25,298 bases of DNA from JADHUC01 sp964617665 (GCA_964617665.1 CAZUAH010000167.1:1-25298), one strand, 5' to 3'; counted from the first letter of the stretch, positions 7,963 to 15,895 are shown. Program-made: numbers and translations. The notes: generated by a model from the sequence alone, not told the origin.

Positions 7963-8243
7963 CAGCGCATTTCTCTCTAATTCCTCCCGCACGAACCAGG
8001 CGTCTACGTTTCCATTCGCGTTCTTGAGCGTTTTCGTGATCTGTGGTGCGAAGAGTATCCATTGGTGTGCTTCCGACCTTCTTCTGCAACGTTGGGTCCA
8101 TTCTGACCTACCGCGAAAGACAGAAGAAACTGGAAAGAAGCCCTGCTAGCGCGCAGGGACCGCGGGTTCCTTTCGTTGATAACAGTACAGACAACGCGGT
8201 TTTGGAACCTCTCTCTTTTCTCAACACGGTACGGAGCGGAGTC

Positions 8244-9638
8244 ATGGCACTGTTCAACAGCAAGAAAGCGAATCGTCGGAAGTCACGGTCTAAACGGCAC
8301 CGCCGGCACATGCGGACCCTGAGCATGGAGGGACTGGAACATCGCCGAGTATTGGCGGCTGTACACGACTTGGATTTTGCCCCAGTTGCGGAGCAGCAAC
8401 CGGCCCAAGCCGAACAGGCCGAGGTGATAGAACATCTTGATTGGGTGAGGCAGGAGAGCTTCACCTTTTCCGAGGACACGGTCGAAAGCCTGGAGTCGGC
8501 CATCGACGCGTGTCTGGATGGGCAGGGCGTCGATCTGCAATCCGTATCTCTGCACGAATCGGGAACGTATGCGACAGGGTTCTTTGGTATTGACTTGGAC
8601 TGGAACTTTGACGCGACCGTCGAGTTTTCCGCTTTGGAGATCGATGACGTGGAATTGACGATGGTTCCCGGAAGCGGTGACATTCCGTATTACTTGGAAC
8701 TGACGGTCGAGTTGGAGGACATTACCTTCGACGCCGACGTGGACGTCGGGATCTATGTTGAAACGGGTGACGGGGTCACAATCGACACCGAAGCGGAAGG
8801 GACGCTAGAAGACGTGCAGTTCACGTTGACATTCGCTCCGCCCCGCGAGGGTATCAATGAGTTCTCTCTCGATACCGTGATCGCCGATGCAACGCTCGAC
8901 GCATCGTATGCGTCAGATGTCGAGATCACGCTGACGGGCGAGATCGATGACCAGTTGCATCTGGACGTGGAAGATCAGCTCGAAGACTTTGGGACTACCG
9001 CGGAACAGATCGACTTGGCGGTCGAGCTGATTGAGTTCATCTTCTGGGCCTCCGCCGACACGCAGACGGATTGTGTCGAGCTTCCCTTTGATGCGGAGTC
9101 CGTGGAAATCCACAGCGTCAACTACGTAGAAGGCACGGGAGCGATCTATCGGGTCTCGCCCGCTTCCGAAGATAGCGGAGTTCTGACACCCGGCGTGATA
9201 GGGCCGTTGTTCACGAATCAACCCTCCCATAGGGCGTACGTTCCGCAGGTTCCACAATACACCGTAGGACTGCGGCAGGCCGACCCGCGGGACTTGCTGG
9301 CAGTAGAACAGCCAACCGAGCCGTTCTTCCGTCCGAATCCGCTTGCTGCAATGCGTGGCTCGTCGTCTTTGCCGGGCACGCACGTCCAGGATGCCATGGA
9401 AGATCAAGGGACGAACAGCGCCGCGTATGTCAAGTACGACCTGGGAACTCAGGGGACAAACAGCGCCGCGTATATCAAGTTCGATCTGGAGAGCGGAGGA
9501 ACCCACAACTGGAAAGTCGAAGAAGTCTCGCCTGATGTGATCGATCTACTGGCCGAGGATAGCTGGAAAGTCGAGGAGCTGACCGAAGGCAGTTGGAAAG
9601 TCGAGGAACTGTCTACTCCGACAGTGTTGAAACTGTAA
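8244..9638 (+). CDS. Acidic exported planctomycete protein with N-terminal LEHRRVLA motif and C-terminal repeats
   Basis: This is a protein of 464 aa. The ATG at 8244 is chosen because GGAGs lie 2-7 nt upstream and because the typical planctomycete export-type N-terminus starts there: a highly basic stretch (residues 7-25) followed by MEGLEHRRVLAA (28-39). Similar LExRxLL-type motifs head many large extracellular planctomycete proteins. The body is very acidic (Asp/Glu-rich), rich in beta-strand-like segments with many V-E-L/I-T-L alternations, and lacks a known enzyme motif. The last 80 residues hold two 15-residue repeats (QGTNSAAYVKYDLGT and QGTNSAAYIKFDLES) and three WKVEE repeats. No transmembrane anchor is visible. 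It may be a surface or matrix protein; the function is unknown. An intrinsic terminator follows 28 bp after the stop. Confidence 0.8.
   Translation: MALFNSKKANRRKSRSKRHRRHMRTLSMEGLEHRRVLAAVHDLDFAPVAEQQPAQAEQAEVIEHLDWVRQESFTFSEDTVESLESAIDACLDGQGVDLQSVSLHESGTYATGFFGIDLDWNFDATVEFSALEIDDVELTMVPGSGDIPYYLELTVELEDITFDADVDVGIYVETGDGVTIDTEAEGTLEDVQFTLTFAPPREGINEFSLDTVIADATLDASYASDVEITLTGEIDDQLHLDVEDQLEDFGTTAEQIDLAVELIEFIFWASADTQTDCVELPFDAESVEIHSVNYVEGTGAIYRVSPASEDSGVLTPGVIGPLFTNQPSHRAYVPQVPQYTVGLRQADPRDLLAVEQPTEPFFRPNPLAAMRGSSSLPGTHVQDAMEDQGTNSAAYVKYDLGTQGTNSAAYIKFDLESGGTHNWKVEEVSPDVIDLLAEDSWKVEELTEGSWKVEELSTPTVLKL
9405..9494 (+). repeat. Two tandem 45-bp repeats inside the acidic exported protein gene
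   Basis: Two direct copies of 45 bp start at 9405 and 9450 and encode QGTNSAAYVKYDLGT and QGTNSAAYIKFDLES. The core GGGAC(G/A)AACAGCGCCGCGTAT is nearly identical between the copies, which suggests recent duplication. Shorter SWKVEEL repeats follow immediately downstream. Confidence 0.85.
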
Positions 9639-9666
9639 TCCGCAAGAACCGTACCCCTCGACACCG

Positions 9667-9712
9667 CCCTGCGATGGCTCCGACTCAGACGCCATCGCAG
9701 GGTTCGTTTTTT
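9667..9712 (+). terminator. Rho-independent terminator
   Basis: A perfect 12-bp GC-rich stem, CCCTGCGATGGC (9667-9678) with GCCATCGCAGGG (9691-9702), encloses a 12-nt loop and is followed by TTCGTTTTTT. It lies just downstream of the acidic exported protein gene and fits termination of that transcript. Confidence 0.92.
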
Positions 9713-9827
9713 GGACTCTCCGCCTCCTACGGTGCGACCGCCTCTTTCGACTGTTTGACTTCGACCCCTGTCGGCTTGTCCGACAGGTGAACCAGTTTGG
9801 GAGGCTACGAAACGGAGCGCGTAAATC

Positions 9828-9880
9828 ACCTCCCCATCCCATCTTCGCCGCCGCAGGCGGCGAAGATGGGATGGGGAGGT
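9828..9880. repeat. Perfect 25-bp palindrome with 3-nt loop
   Basis: Arms 9828-9852 and 9856-9880 are exact reverse complements (25 of 25) separated only by GCA. The core reads CGCCGCCGCAGGCGGCG. There is no T-run on either side. Such perfect long hairpins are unusual in bacterial DNA and would fold strongly in RNA or extrude as cruciforms. Confidence 0.92.
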
Positions 9881-9924
9881 AAGTGGTGCATGAGGTGGTC
9901 GTGCTAGCTGGCCAAACATCGGCT

Positions 9925-9945
9925 CCTGCCAGACAAGCTGGCAGG
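9925..9945. repeat. Short inverted repeat
   Basis: CCTGCCAG (9925-9932) and CTGGCAGG (9938-9945) are perfectly inverted around a 5-nt loop. The repeat lies within the palindrome cluster between two convergent genes. Confidence 0.7.
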
Positions 9946-9987
9946 GGGCCGACCCGAAGTCAAACAGTCGACCTCTGGTGCCATCGC

Positions 9988-10070
9988 TTAACCCGAAGCC
10001 GGAGGCGATGGCGGACCGAAGATGGATCGTCCACATGCGGCGCCCGCCGTCGCCTCCGGCTCAGGGTTAA
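9988..10070. repeat. Inverted repeat with 27-bp arms
   Basis: Arm 9988-10014 (starting TTAACCCGAAGCCGGAGGCG) is an imperfect reverse complement of 10044-10070 (ending CGCCTCCGGCTCAGGGTTAA), with about three mismatches over 27 bp. The GCCGGAGGCG core resembles interspersed palindromes of planctomycete genomes. It lies between the acidic exported protein gene and the 3' end of the kinase gene and could act as a bidirectional transcription barrier. Confidence 0.8.
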
Positions 10071-10152
10071 ACGACATATGCGGCCATTCTGAACTGCTGT
10101 GGCATCAGTTGGCATCTGCAGGCTTCAATCTGGTGCCTCGTCAGGATGGGAA

Positions 10153-12540
10153 TCACTCGGTAGGTGAACGAAAGGGCAGTCGGGGTTTTCGAATTGGTGC
10201 GCGGAATGTTGGGCGGTCATCAGGAGGCAGCGGAACGTCAAGCGGCAGCGTCCGCCAATCGGCTAGTTGTCCGGCATTCAACGCGATGGGCATGTGCCAG
10301 CCCGGCAGTTCGAACCGGTCGCGAACGTCGCGGAATCGTTCCTTGGTCAAGAAAAACTTGGCACGCGTTCCCAGCGGGCGTGGCGTTGGGACGCGGGCAC
10401 ACAGTAGATCGCGGCCGTCAGCGGACCAGCCAATCGGAGACACCGACGCGTCGGGGAAATCCGAAAGCTCGACGGCCCATTCCCCGGTCTCCGTTCGCTT
10501 GGCCCAAGCGATCCCGTATTGGGCCAATCCGCTGCCATCGGGCATAGGAGCACGATATCGCCAAGTTGCTCGTTGGCCGTCTTGGGAATAAATCGCGCAG
10601 GTGCAGAAATAGGATGGTTTGTCGCCTTTCCAGATATTGCGCAACCCACTCCCATCCAAATCGGCCAGGTAGACGCCCGTAGTATCCGAATCCGTGGCCG
10701 ACTCGCCTGTGATCAACAGCTCACCATGGTCGATGGACAGGTCTGTGACAATGACTTCCTGTGTTCCCATTTCTCGCCCGAGATCGAGCACAAAAGTCGG
10801 GCTTTCGTCATCCAACGCCATCCGCCACAACTCGATGCGGGTCTCTCGGCTGGGTCGTCGTAACCAAGTGAAATAGACCTCCGAATCCGACGCCCACAGA
10901 GGCCCCGTGATTCGATCGCTATCGAACATGCAGTCGACAAGCATCCGCTGGTCTCGGCCGTTCGTTTGGCAAACCCAAAGACTGGTCTTCTTGACGGGTG
11001 GATTCTTCTCGCCGGGTGTATCGACACGGACGAAGAGAATACGACGACCGTCTGGCGAGAAGCGAGGTTGGGTCTCAAACGTGTTCGGCGTACAAACGAC
11101 TCGCCGTCGTATTTCGCCGTTGGTGCTAAACAGCCATAGATCGGCCTTGTCCCGATTGCTAGGCGTCCAACTGAGTAAGATCCAGGTATGGGTTCGACTT
11201 CCCGACGCGGAGCCTGTCGGCTCGAAGTCGGATCTGTTGGCCGGAAGGCCCGTCGCCGAGTCGTTCCGATCGGCCGTTCCGCCATCGGCCGTCTGTTCGA
11301 CGGGTGGGTCCCGATCCTCGTCCCGAGGCAAATTGAGCGCTACGGCAATGACGCCGATGGTCAGCAGCGCCAAGATACCCGCTGCCATGCCCCACCACCG
11401 AAGGGACCTTGACGCAACCGTGGGAGCGGAACGATCCGTTTGTTGGCTTGGTCGCACGACTCCCGCTTCGCTTGACGGTGGGCCAAGACGGTTCTCATGG
11501 CGAGGAGGCGAAATCGGCAAAGAGATTGCATCGCTGCTCGTCTCTGGCGGCAGCGCGGTCTTGCCGTCCGCGACTAGCGTTCTTCTTTCCCCTATGTTTG
11601 GCGATTGCTCCTCTGTGGCCGCAAGCAATCGCGACAAATCGCAGCTTTGGCAAAACTCTGCGAGTGCCCGGCTGACCTCCTGCGGCGATTGAATTCGCTC
11701 GATAGCTTTCTTGGCCAACATGCGATCGACCACTTCCGCAAGGCCGGCGGGCGCTTCCGGACGCAATTCGCGTATCGAACGAGGCGTTTCGTTCTCGTGC
11801 GCGTCCAATACATCCGCGACACTCCGTGGCGATTGACCCGCAAAGGGCGGGTGGCCGGCCAGCAATCGAAACAACGTGCATCCGAGGCCGTAGATGTCGG
11901 CGCGAATATCCACGTTGTGGCTGTCTTCGATTTGTTCCGGCGCCATATAGTGGGGCGTTCCCAGGACGATTCCGGGACGCGTGATTGCCACGTCCGATGG
12001 CCACCCCTCGCGGATCATGGCCATCCCAAAATCCAGGATCTTGACAAGAGGTGCGGCGTGTTGGATTCGCGTCAGCAGCAGATTCGAGGGCTTGATGTCG
12101 CGGTGCACCAACCCGTGTCGATGAGCGTGATCGAGACCCTCGGCCGCTTGACGAATCAGCTCGCACGCGTCCGGTATCGGCAAGGGACCAAGATGCATCC
12201 CCAACTGCTCGAAGGACACTCCATCCAAGTACTCCATGACCAGCACGTAGTGATCATCGATCTGCCGAGCATCGTGGGCTCGCACGATGTTGGGATGATC
12301 CAGCTTGGCCACGGCGACCATTTCTCGCTTGAATCGCGCGACCGAGCGTTCGTCTTGCAGGTGTTCGTTAGCCAGAACCTTCAACGCGACCACGCGCGCC
12401 ATGTCGATGTGCAATGCACGGTAGACGATACCCATCGCGCCTTGGCCGAGCGGCTCCAAAAGCAGGTATTCAGCCAATCGCGGCAAGGCCGGAAGACCGA
12501 CACGAGACAGCTCAGGTAACGATGGCGGGTCGTCAGGCAT
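10153..12540 (-). CDS. Membrane-anchored Ser/Thr protein kinase with C-terminal propeller-like domain
   Basis: This is a 795-aa PknB-type kinase. All catalytic elements are visible: Gly loop LGQGAMG (31-37), Lys54 in VALKVL, catalytic loop HRDIKPSN (146-153), DFG (170-172), and APE (200-202, in YMAPEQ). A Pro/Ser-rich linker (about 310-380) leads to one transmembrane helix (about 382-403). The rest (about 440-795) has beta-propeller-like repeats typical of TolB/PD40, for example RFSPDGRRILFVRVD and LWASDSEVYFTWLR, and should lie outside the cytoplasmic membrane. The start ATG at 12540 overlaps the upstream gene by 8 nt, indicating translational coupling. It is the third gene of a sigma factor-unknown-kinase operon. 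The likely role is sensing an envelope signal and phosphorylating a regulator, possibly the sigma factor (inference). Confidence 0.95.
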   Translation of the reverse strand: MPDDPPSLPELSRVGLPALPRLAEYLLLEPLGQGAMGIVYRALHIDMARVVALKVLANEHLQDERSVARFKREMVAVAKLDHPNIVRAHDARQIDDHYVLVMEYLDGVSFEQLGMHLGPLPIPDACELIRQAAEGLDHAHRHGLVHRDIKPSNLLLTRIQHAAPLVKILDFGMAMIREGWPSDVAITRPGIVLGTPHYMAPEQIEDSHNVDIRADIYGLGCTLFRLLAGHPPFAGQSPRSVADVLDAHENETPRSIRELRPEAPAGLAEVVDRMLAKKAIERIQSPQEVSRALAEFCQSCDLSRLLAATEEQSPNIGERRTLVADGKTALPPETSSDAISLPISPPRHENRLGPPSSEAGVVRPSQQTDRSAPTVASRSLRWWGMAAGILALLTIGVIAVALNLPRDEDRDPPVEQTADGGTADRNDSATGLPANRSDFEPTGSASGSRTHTWILLSWTPSNRDKADLWLFSTNGEIRRRVVCTPNTFETQPRFSPDGRRILFVRVDTPGEKNPPVKKTSLWVCQTNGRDQRMLVDCMFDSDRITGPLWASDSEVYFTWLRRPSRETRIELWRMALDDESPTFVLDLGREMGTQEVIVTDLSIDHGELLITGESATDSDTTGVYLADLDGSGLRNIWKGDKPSYFCTCAIYSQDGQRATWRYRAPMPDGSGLAQYGIAWAKRTETGEWAVELSDFPDASVSPIGWSADGRDLLCARVPTPRPLGTRAKFFLTKERFRDVRDRFELPGWHMPIALNAGQLADWRTLPLDVPLPPDDRPTFRAPIRKPRLPFRSPTE

Positions 12541-13057
12541 CAGAAGCGGGCTCCCCAGAATCGAATACCTGTTGCGCGGCGATCAGCAAACGGCGAATCG
12601 GTTCGTCGATCCAGGGTTGCTCCGCTGCCCAGGCGGCGAGACGGCACAGGCTCTGGTCATTCAGATCCGTGATCCGCTGCTCCCGGCTGGTTCGTGCGAC
12701 AACAATACTCAAGACATACAGCATCGTAGCCACTTCTGCCGGAATGGGACTTTCGCCGCGCGCACGACATTGCTTTGCATAGTCCTTGGTCATCCGCAGC
12801 AGTTCCATGGGCGGCTGCGGATGATCGAACAGGTCGCCGAATGTCTTGATTTCGGGATCGGCAGCCGAACAGATGTCTTGGACCGGTTTCGTTGACGGGT
12901 CGCCCAAGACGACGAAGGGAAACTCGACAGAGGAAGCCAGTTGGTGTCGAAAAATGGCTGCGAGTTCGCCGGGGCTCCACAGACCGTCACTGTCGCCCAA
13001 GTCCATAAACTGGGCCAACTGACTCGCCTCGGCGTCGTGAAGGTCGACAGGTTCCAT
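12533..13057 (-). CDS. Unknown helical protein between ECF sigma factor and kinase
   Basis: The ATG at 13057 gives 174 aa beginning MEPVDLHDAEASQLAQF; a GAGG lies 14 nt upstream. A GTG at 13093 would give 186 aa and overlaps the sigma-factor stop as GTGA, so it is a real alternative. No known domain is recognised. The sequence is mostly helical with a repeated pattern of charged and hydrophobic residues (ELLRMTKDYAKQ, ATMLYVLSIVVARTSREQ, CRLAAWAAEQPWID) and has no signal peptide. The 8-nt overlap with the kinase start shows strict coexpression with it. From its place it may link kinase and sigma factor, for instance as an adaptor or anti-sigma-like partner (inference). Confidence 0.8.
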   Translation of the reverse strand: MEPVDLHDAEASQLAQFMDLGDSDGLWSPGELAAIFRHQLASSVEFPFVVLGDPSTKPVQDICSAADPEIKTFGDLFDHPQPPMELLRMTKDYAKQCRARGESPIPAEVATMLYVLSIVVARTSREQRITDLNDQSLCRLAAWAAEQPWIDEPIRRLLIAAQQVFDSGEPASDA

Positions 13058-13089
13058 GATTGAATCGTTATCCTCGCGTCTTGAATACG

Positions 13090-13830
13090 TCACCGTGCCA
13101 AAATTCCCTGGAGGTCCTGGATCTCCGATTCGATCTCTTCCTCGTCCGAGGCGTACTCGGAGACAACCGACCGCAGAGCTCGCGCGTACATGCGTTTGGC
13201 GGTCACCAGCACATTGGAGGCCTGGGCCGGTGACGTCAAACCGAACCGTTGGACCAGTCCTTCATAATCGATTGGCGGCACGCCCTTTAGCAAGGGATCG
13301 ACCAGCCGGCATTGAAACACACCCCACACGTCGGCACGACCAGAGTCTTCGCATTGTTGCTGCATCCGTTGCAGGGCTTCGCCGATCACGCTCCGAGCCC
13401 ACTCGACATCGAACACGCCCGCAGGATCGTTGATCGCCGACGGGCCATGTTGCTCCTCGTCGATCTGCATCAGACTCTGGCCGGCCGGCGACCGCTTCTG
13501 TGCGCCTTGCCGACGAATCCAGTCGATACGAAAGCGTTCCAGCGACGTCAACAAGAAAGTGCGAAGCTTCCCCGCCCCGCGGTCCGCGCGACTGACCAGA
13601 TCCCTTTCGAGGATCTTCTGAGCGATGAACTCCTGCACCAAGTCTTCTGACTCTTCACGAGCCACGCCGCGAGTGCGTTCCAGGTGTACGAGCAGTGCGG
13701 GGCGGTAACGCGTCAGGAATCCCTCCAGGGCCTTGCGCTTGGTCTCGTCGTCGCCCTGGCGGATGACATCCACCAAAGACCAGTGCGTCGTGGGGAAGGG
13801 AGACGCGTTCGCGCTGCGTATCAATGGCAT
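13090..13830 (-). CDS. ECF-type RNA polymerase sigma factor (planctomycete kinase-linked type)
   Basis: This is a protein of 246 aa from the ATG at 13830; an in-frame GTG at 13842 is an alternative. The N-terminus has the planctomycete ECF signature FPTTHWSLV. Region 2 follows, with the core-binding and DNA-melting helices (FLTRYRPALLVHLERTRGV, EDLVQEFIAQKILE, GKLRTFLLTSLERFRIDWIR). A region 4-like helix-turn-helix follows (YEGLVQRFGLTSPAQASNVL, then VTAKRMYARALRSVV). An acidic tail ends the protein (DEEEIESEIQDL). No anti-sigma factor gene is adjacent; instead a Ser/Thr kinase gene lies in the same operon, as in the kinase-linked ECF groups described for Planctomycetes. Kinase-dependent control is therefore likely. 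It is the first gene of the operon, with its stop at or near the next start. Confidence 0.92.
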   Translation of the reverse strand: MPLIRSANASPFPTTHWSLVDVIRQGDDETKRKALEGFLTRYRPALLVHLERTRGVAREESEDLVQEFIAQKILERDLVSRADRGAGKLRTFLLTSLERFRIDWIRRQGAQKRSPAGQSLMQIDEEQHGPSAINDPAGVFDVEWARSVIGEALQRMQQQCEDSGRADVWGVFQCRLVDPLLKGVPPIDYEGLVQRFGLTSPAQASNVLVTAKRMYARALRSVVSEYASDEEEIESEIQDLQGILAR

Positions 13831-14242
13831 GGCGATATCCACAAGCCGGCCAAGAGAGATGCTTCGAACCTTCGGTTGCGGAGCAGTCTACCAAGGCGTC
13901 GAAACGGGGCCAAGCCGAATAGCGGGACGCGAGAAGCCCTACGCTCCGAGTCCGAAGTCCGGAGTTCGATGTTGCCGTTTCCGAATCCCGTGTGGGCGAG
14001 GGCTAACGAAGTGCCCCCGGAATTCGGCCCATTGGGGGCTCACTTCGCTTGTCCCAGCCATCCCTCGGGCAAATGTGGAAGCATGAATCAGACTTTTTTC
14101 CCAAGCGCGCAAGATCCCGCAGAACATTGCGTTGAAACGATTGAAAGGCATCGACGACACGATCACGCGAACCGAATTGCGGACCTGCATGTGCTGGTCG
14201 TCGGTTGGCGGACAAGTCGCACCGGAATGGGAGAATGCAGAA
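13831..14242. other. Divergent intergenic region between sigma factor and Cys-repeat protein genes
   Basis: About 410 bp carry the promoters of both the sigma/kinase operon (leftward) and the exported repeat-protein gene (rightward). A 41-bp inverted repeat (14007-14047) is the only clear structure. No credible gene was found; the longer open frames here lack a family match and a ribosome-binding site. Confidence 0.5.
14007..14047. repeat. Inverted repeat in divergent promoter region
   Basis: CGAAGTGCCCCC (14007-14018) pairs with GGGGGCTCACTTCG (14034-14047) with a 2-nt bulge and a 15-nt loop. There is no T-run. It lies between divergent genes, so it could be an operator-like site or another interspersed palindrome. 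Confidence 0.6.
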
Positions 14243-14611
14243 ATGACGACTTCGACGAGACTACTGGTATCTTTCCTGGTCGGCGGCTCCGTCGCACTGT
14301 TGAGCGTTCCGGCTCAAGCCGGTCTAGGATCGTCGCCCTTGGGCATGCAAGGCCCCGTTTGCCGAGGGCTTGCCACATCACCGCTGGGGGTTCAGGGCAC
14401 TGATTGTAAGGGCATCGCCACATCACCCTTGGGCTTCCGTGGCCCGGTGTGCAAGGGCATTGCCTCGTCACCGCTGGGCTTCCGGCCACCCGTCCTTGAC
14501 GAACCAAGCAACGGCCCGCAAGGCATCGTCCCGCCGGATGCCCCGGGCGACGAAGAACCAAGAACCTTCGAAGAGTATCTCCAAATGATGTTCGGAAACG
14601 GGGCGTGGTGA
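14243..14611 (+). CDS. Small exported protein with four 15-residue Cys-containing repeats
   Basis: The ATG at 14243 has GGGAG 9 nt upstream and yields 122 aa; the frame is open upstream but that part has no signal peptide. The signal peptide is residues 1-26 (hydrophobic core LLVSFLVGGSVALLSV, cleavage after AQA). The mature part opens with four repeats: 27-41, 42-56, 57-71 and 72-84 (last partial). The consensus is G-[LI]-[AG]-[ST]-S-P-L-G-[MVF]-[QR]-G-x-x-C-[KR]. Cys40, Cys55 and Cys70 are spaced exactly 15 residues apart and are the only cysteines. The tail is Pro/acid-rich (PSNGPQGIVPPDAPGDEEP) and ends in a short helix (FEEYLQMMFGNGAW). I know no family with this pattern. It is divergent from the sigma/kinase operon, which may control it (inference). 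Confidence 0.75.
   Translation: MTTSTRLLVSFLVGGSVALLSVPAQAGLGSSPLGMQGPVCRGLATSPLGVQGTDCKGIATSPLGFRGPVCKGIASSPLGFRPPVLDEPSNGPQGIVPPDAPGDEEPRTFEEYLQMMFGNGAW
14321..14494 (+). repeat. 45-bp tandem repeats (three full, one partial) in the Cys-repeat protein gene
   Basis: The period is 45 bp, with copies starting at 14321, 14366, 14411 and 14456. Each has a TC(G/A)CC(G/C)(T/C)TGGG core encoding SPLG, and the first three end in a Cys codon followed by Arg or Lys. The copies have diverged at third positions, which indicates selection on the protein sequence rather than very recent duplication. Confidence 0.85.
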
Positions 14612-14640
14612 TCGAGCGGACATTTCGCCTGAAATGATCA

Positions 14641-15816
14641 TCACTTCGTCTGCATCAGCCAGTCCTGGTTGAATCGGGCCATGCGGATCGAGTTGTAGCG
14701 GTGTTTCGTTCCGCCCTCATAGAAGATCAGAACGCTGCCATCGGGAAGCACGGTCATGTCGGAATAGGCCGATGGCCCAGCATGCACGAGTTGGGACTTG
14801 GAGAAGGTTCTTGCCCCGTCCTCGGAGAGGAAGATGGTCAAGTCCCTGCGACCGGGCGGGTCGGACGCGCGGATGCCCGACCAAAGGATGCGAGCGTTGC
14901 CGTCCGCACCGCCCCGCAGCCCAATGATACTCGACTGGCACGTGGGGCCCGGCAATTCGTCTTGCAGGTTCAACGGACTCCAACTCGTGCCGCCATCGTC
15001 GCTGAAGGCGTATGCTTTCTTGCGTTTGTAGCCGGCTTGGTTGCGCACGGTCAGGTACAGACGACCATCGGGCCTTTCGACCGCAAGACACTCGCAGCCT
15101 TCCCAGTCGTAAGGGCCGGGGACCCACGAGGCCGATAGGTGAACACCGTCCGGATCGATCGACGGCCCAATCGCCGTGCTTTGCCCGATCTGCCAGGTCT
15201 TCCCCATGTCGTCGCTGTAGACCATGTGCGAGCGCATCACCCGCCGATCGCCTTCGTCGACGATGTGATAGGAGGGGAAAATGAGCCGCCCTGCCTTTGG
15301 ACCTCGGGCCAGTTGCAGTCCGTGTCCTGGACCGGTCCAGTAGCGTTTCCAACTCTTTGGCTTGACCGTCTCGGTTATCTCGGTTGGCGTGGCCCAGGTC
15401 TTGCCGTCGTCCTTACTGCTGGTGACGAACGCTCGTTGGTTGTTGCGAGTGAAGCCGATCCAGACGGTTCCCGTTCGTACATCGAGGACCGGGCAGGGAT
15501 TGCCAATGGTCACGTTTGGTGCAGAGTCATCCTTCCAGACAACTCGCGGGTCGCTCCAGGTCCGCCCTCCGTCGCTGCTGGAGAGCAACAGGAGGTGCGT
15601 CTGGGCAAAGTCGCTGGAACTGTTCTTGCGCGCTTCGCAGAAAAACAGCACGGTGCCCTTTGCCGTGCACACAGCCGCTGGAATACGGTAAGTATGGTAA
15701 CCACCCTCGCCCGACGTAAGCAAAACCTGATCCTCGAACACGGGTGCCCCCGGCGTTCCGCGTACCAATCCCAACACCAGTGCAACTGTGACGATGCCAG
15801 AGAGAAAAGTCTTCAT
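14641..15816 (-). CDS. Exported exo-alpha-sialidase, GH33-type
   Basis: This is a protein of 391 aa from the ATG at 15816 (GGAG 8 nt upstream; an in-frame GTG lies 9 nt earlier). It has a signal peptide (MKTFLSGIVTVALVLGLVRG) and no anchor. Catalytic landmarks of GH33 are present: YRIP (43-46, with the first triad Arg44), EARKNSSSDF with a candidate acid/base Asp, ECLAVERPDGRLYLTVRN with a candidate catalytic Glu and second Arg, and a terminal KHRYNSIRMARF with the likely nucleophile Tyr. Five Asp boxes (SSDGGRTW, SKDDGKTW, SDDMGKTW, SDDGGTSW, SEDGARTF) define the six-bladed propeller. It should release terminal sialic acid from glycoconjugates outside the cytoplasm. It follows the HzsA-related gene by 79 bp on the same strand, so cotranscription is plausible. 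Confidence 0.92.
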   Translation of the reverse strand: MKTFLSGIVTVALVLGLVRGTPGAPVFEDQVLLTSGEGGYHTYRIPAAVCTAKGTVLFFCEARKNSSSDFAQTHLLLLSSSDGGRTWSDPRVVWKDDSAPNVTIGNPCPVLDVRTGTVWIGFTRNNQRAFVTSSKDDGKTWATPTEITETVKPKSWKRYWTGPGHGLQLARGPKAGRLIFPSYHIVDEGDRRVMRSHMVYSDDMGKTWQIGQSTAIGPSIDPDGVHLSASWVPGPYDWEGCECLAVERPDGRLYLTVRNQAGYKRKKAYAFSDDGGTSWSPLNLQDELPGPTCQSSIIGLRGGADGNARILWSGIRASDPPGRRDLTIFLSEDGARTFSKSQLVHAGPSAYSDMTVLPDGSVLIFYEGGTKHRYNSIRMARFNQDWLMQTK

Positions 15817-15895
15817 ATTGTCCACTCCACGTTAGTGACAGCCGAAGTGCGCTGGACAGGACCCGTGATCTCGATATCAAATCCCACAGAAGTTC

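Noticed and set aside
11605..12519. Plus-strand 304-codon open frame opposite the kinase domain
   Set aside because: It lies wholly over the conserved kinase catalytic domain on the other strand; GC-rich antisense frames are commonly open.
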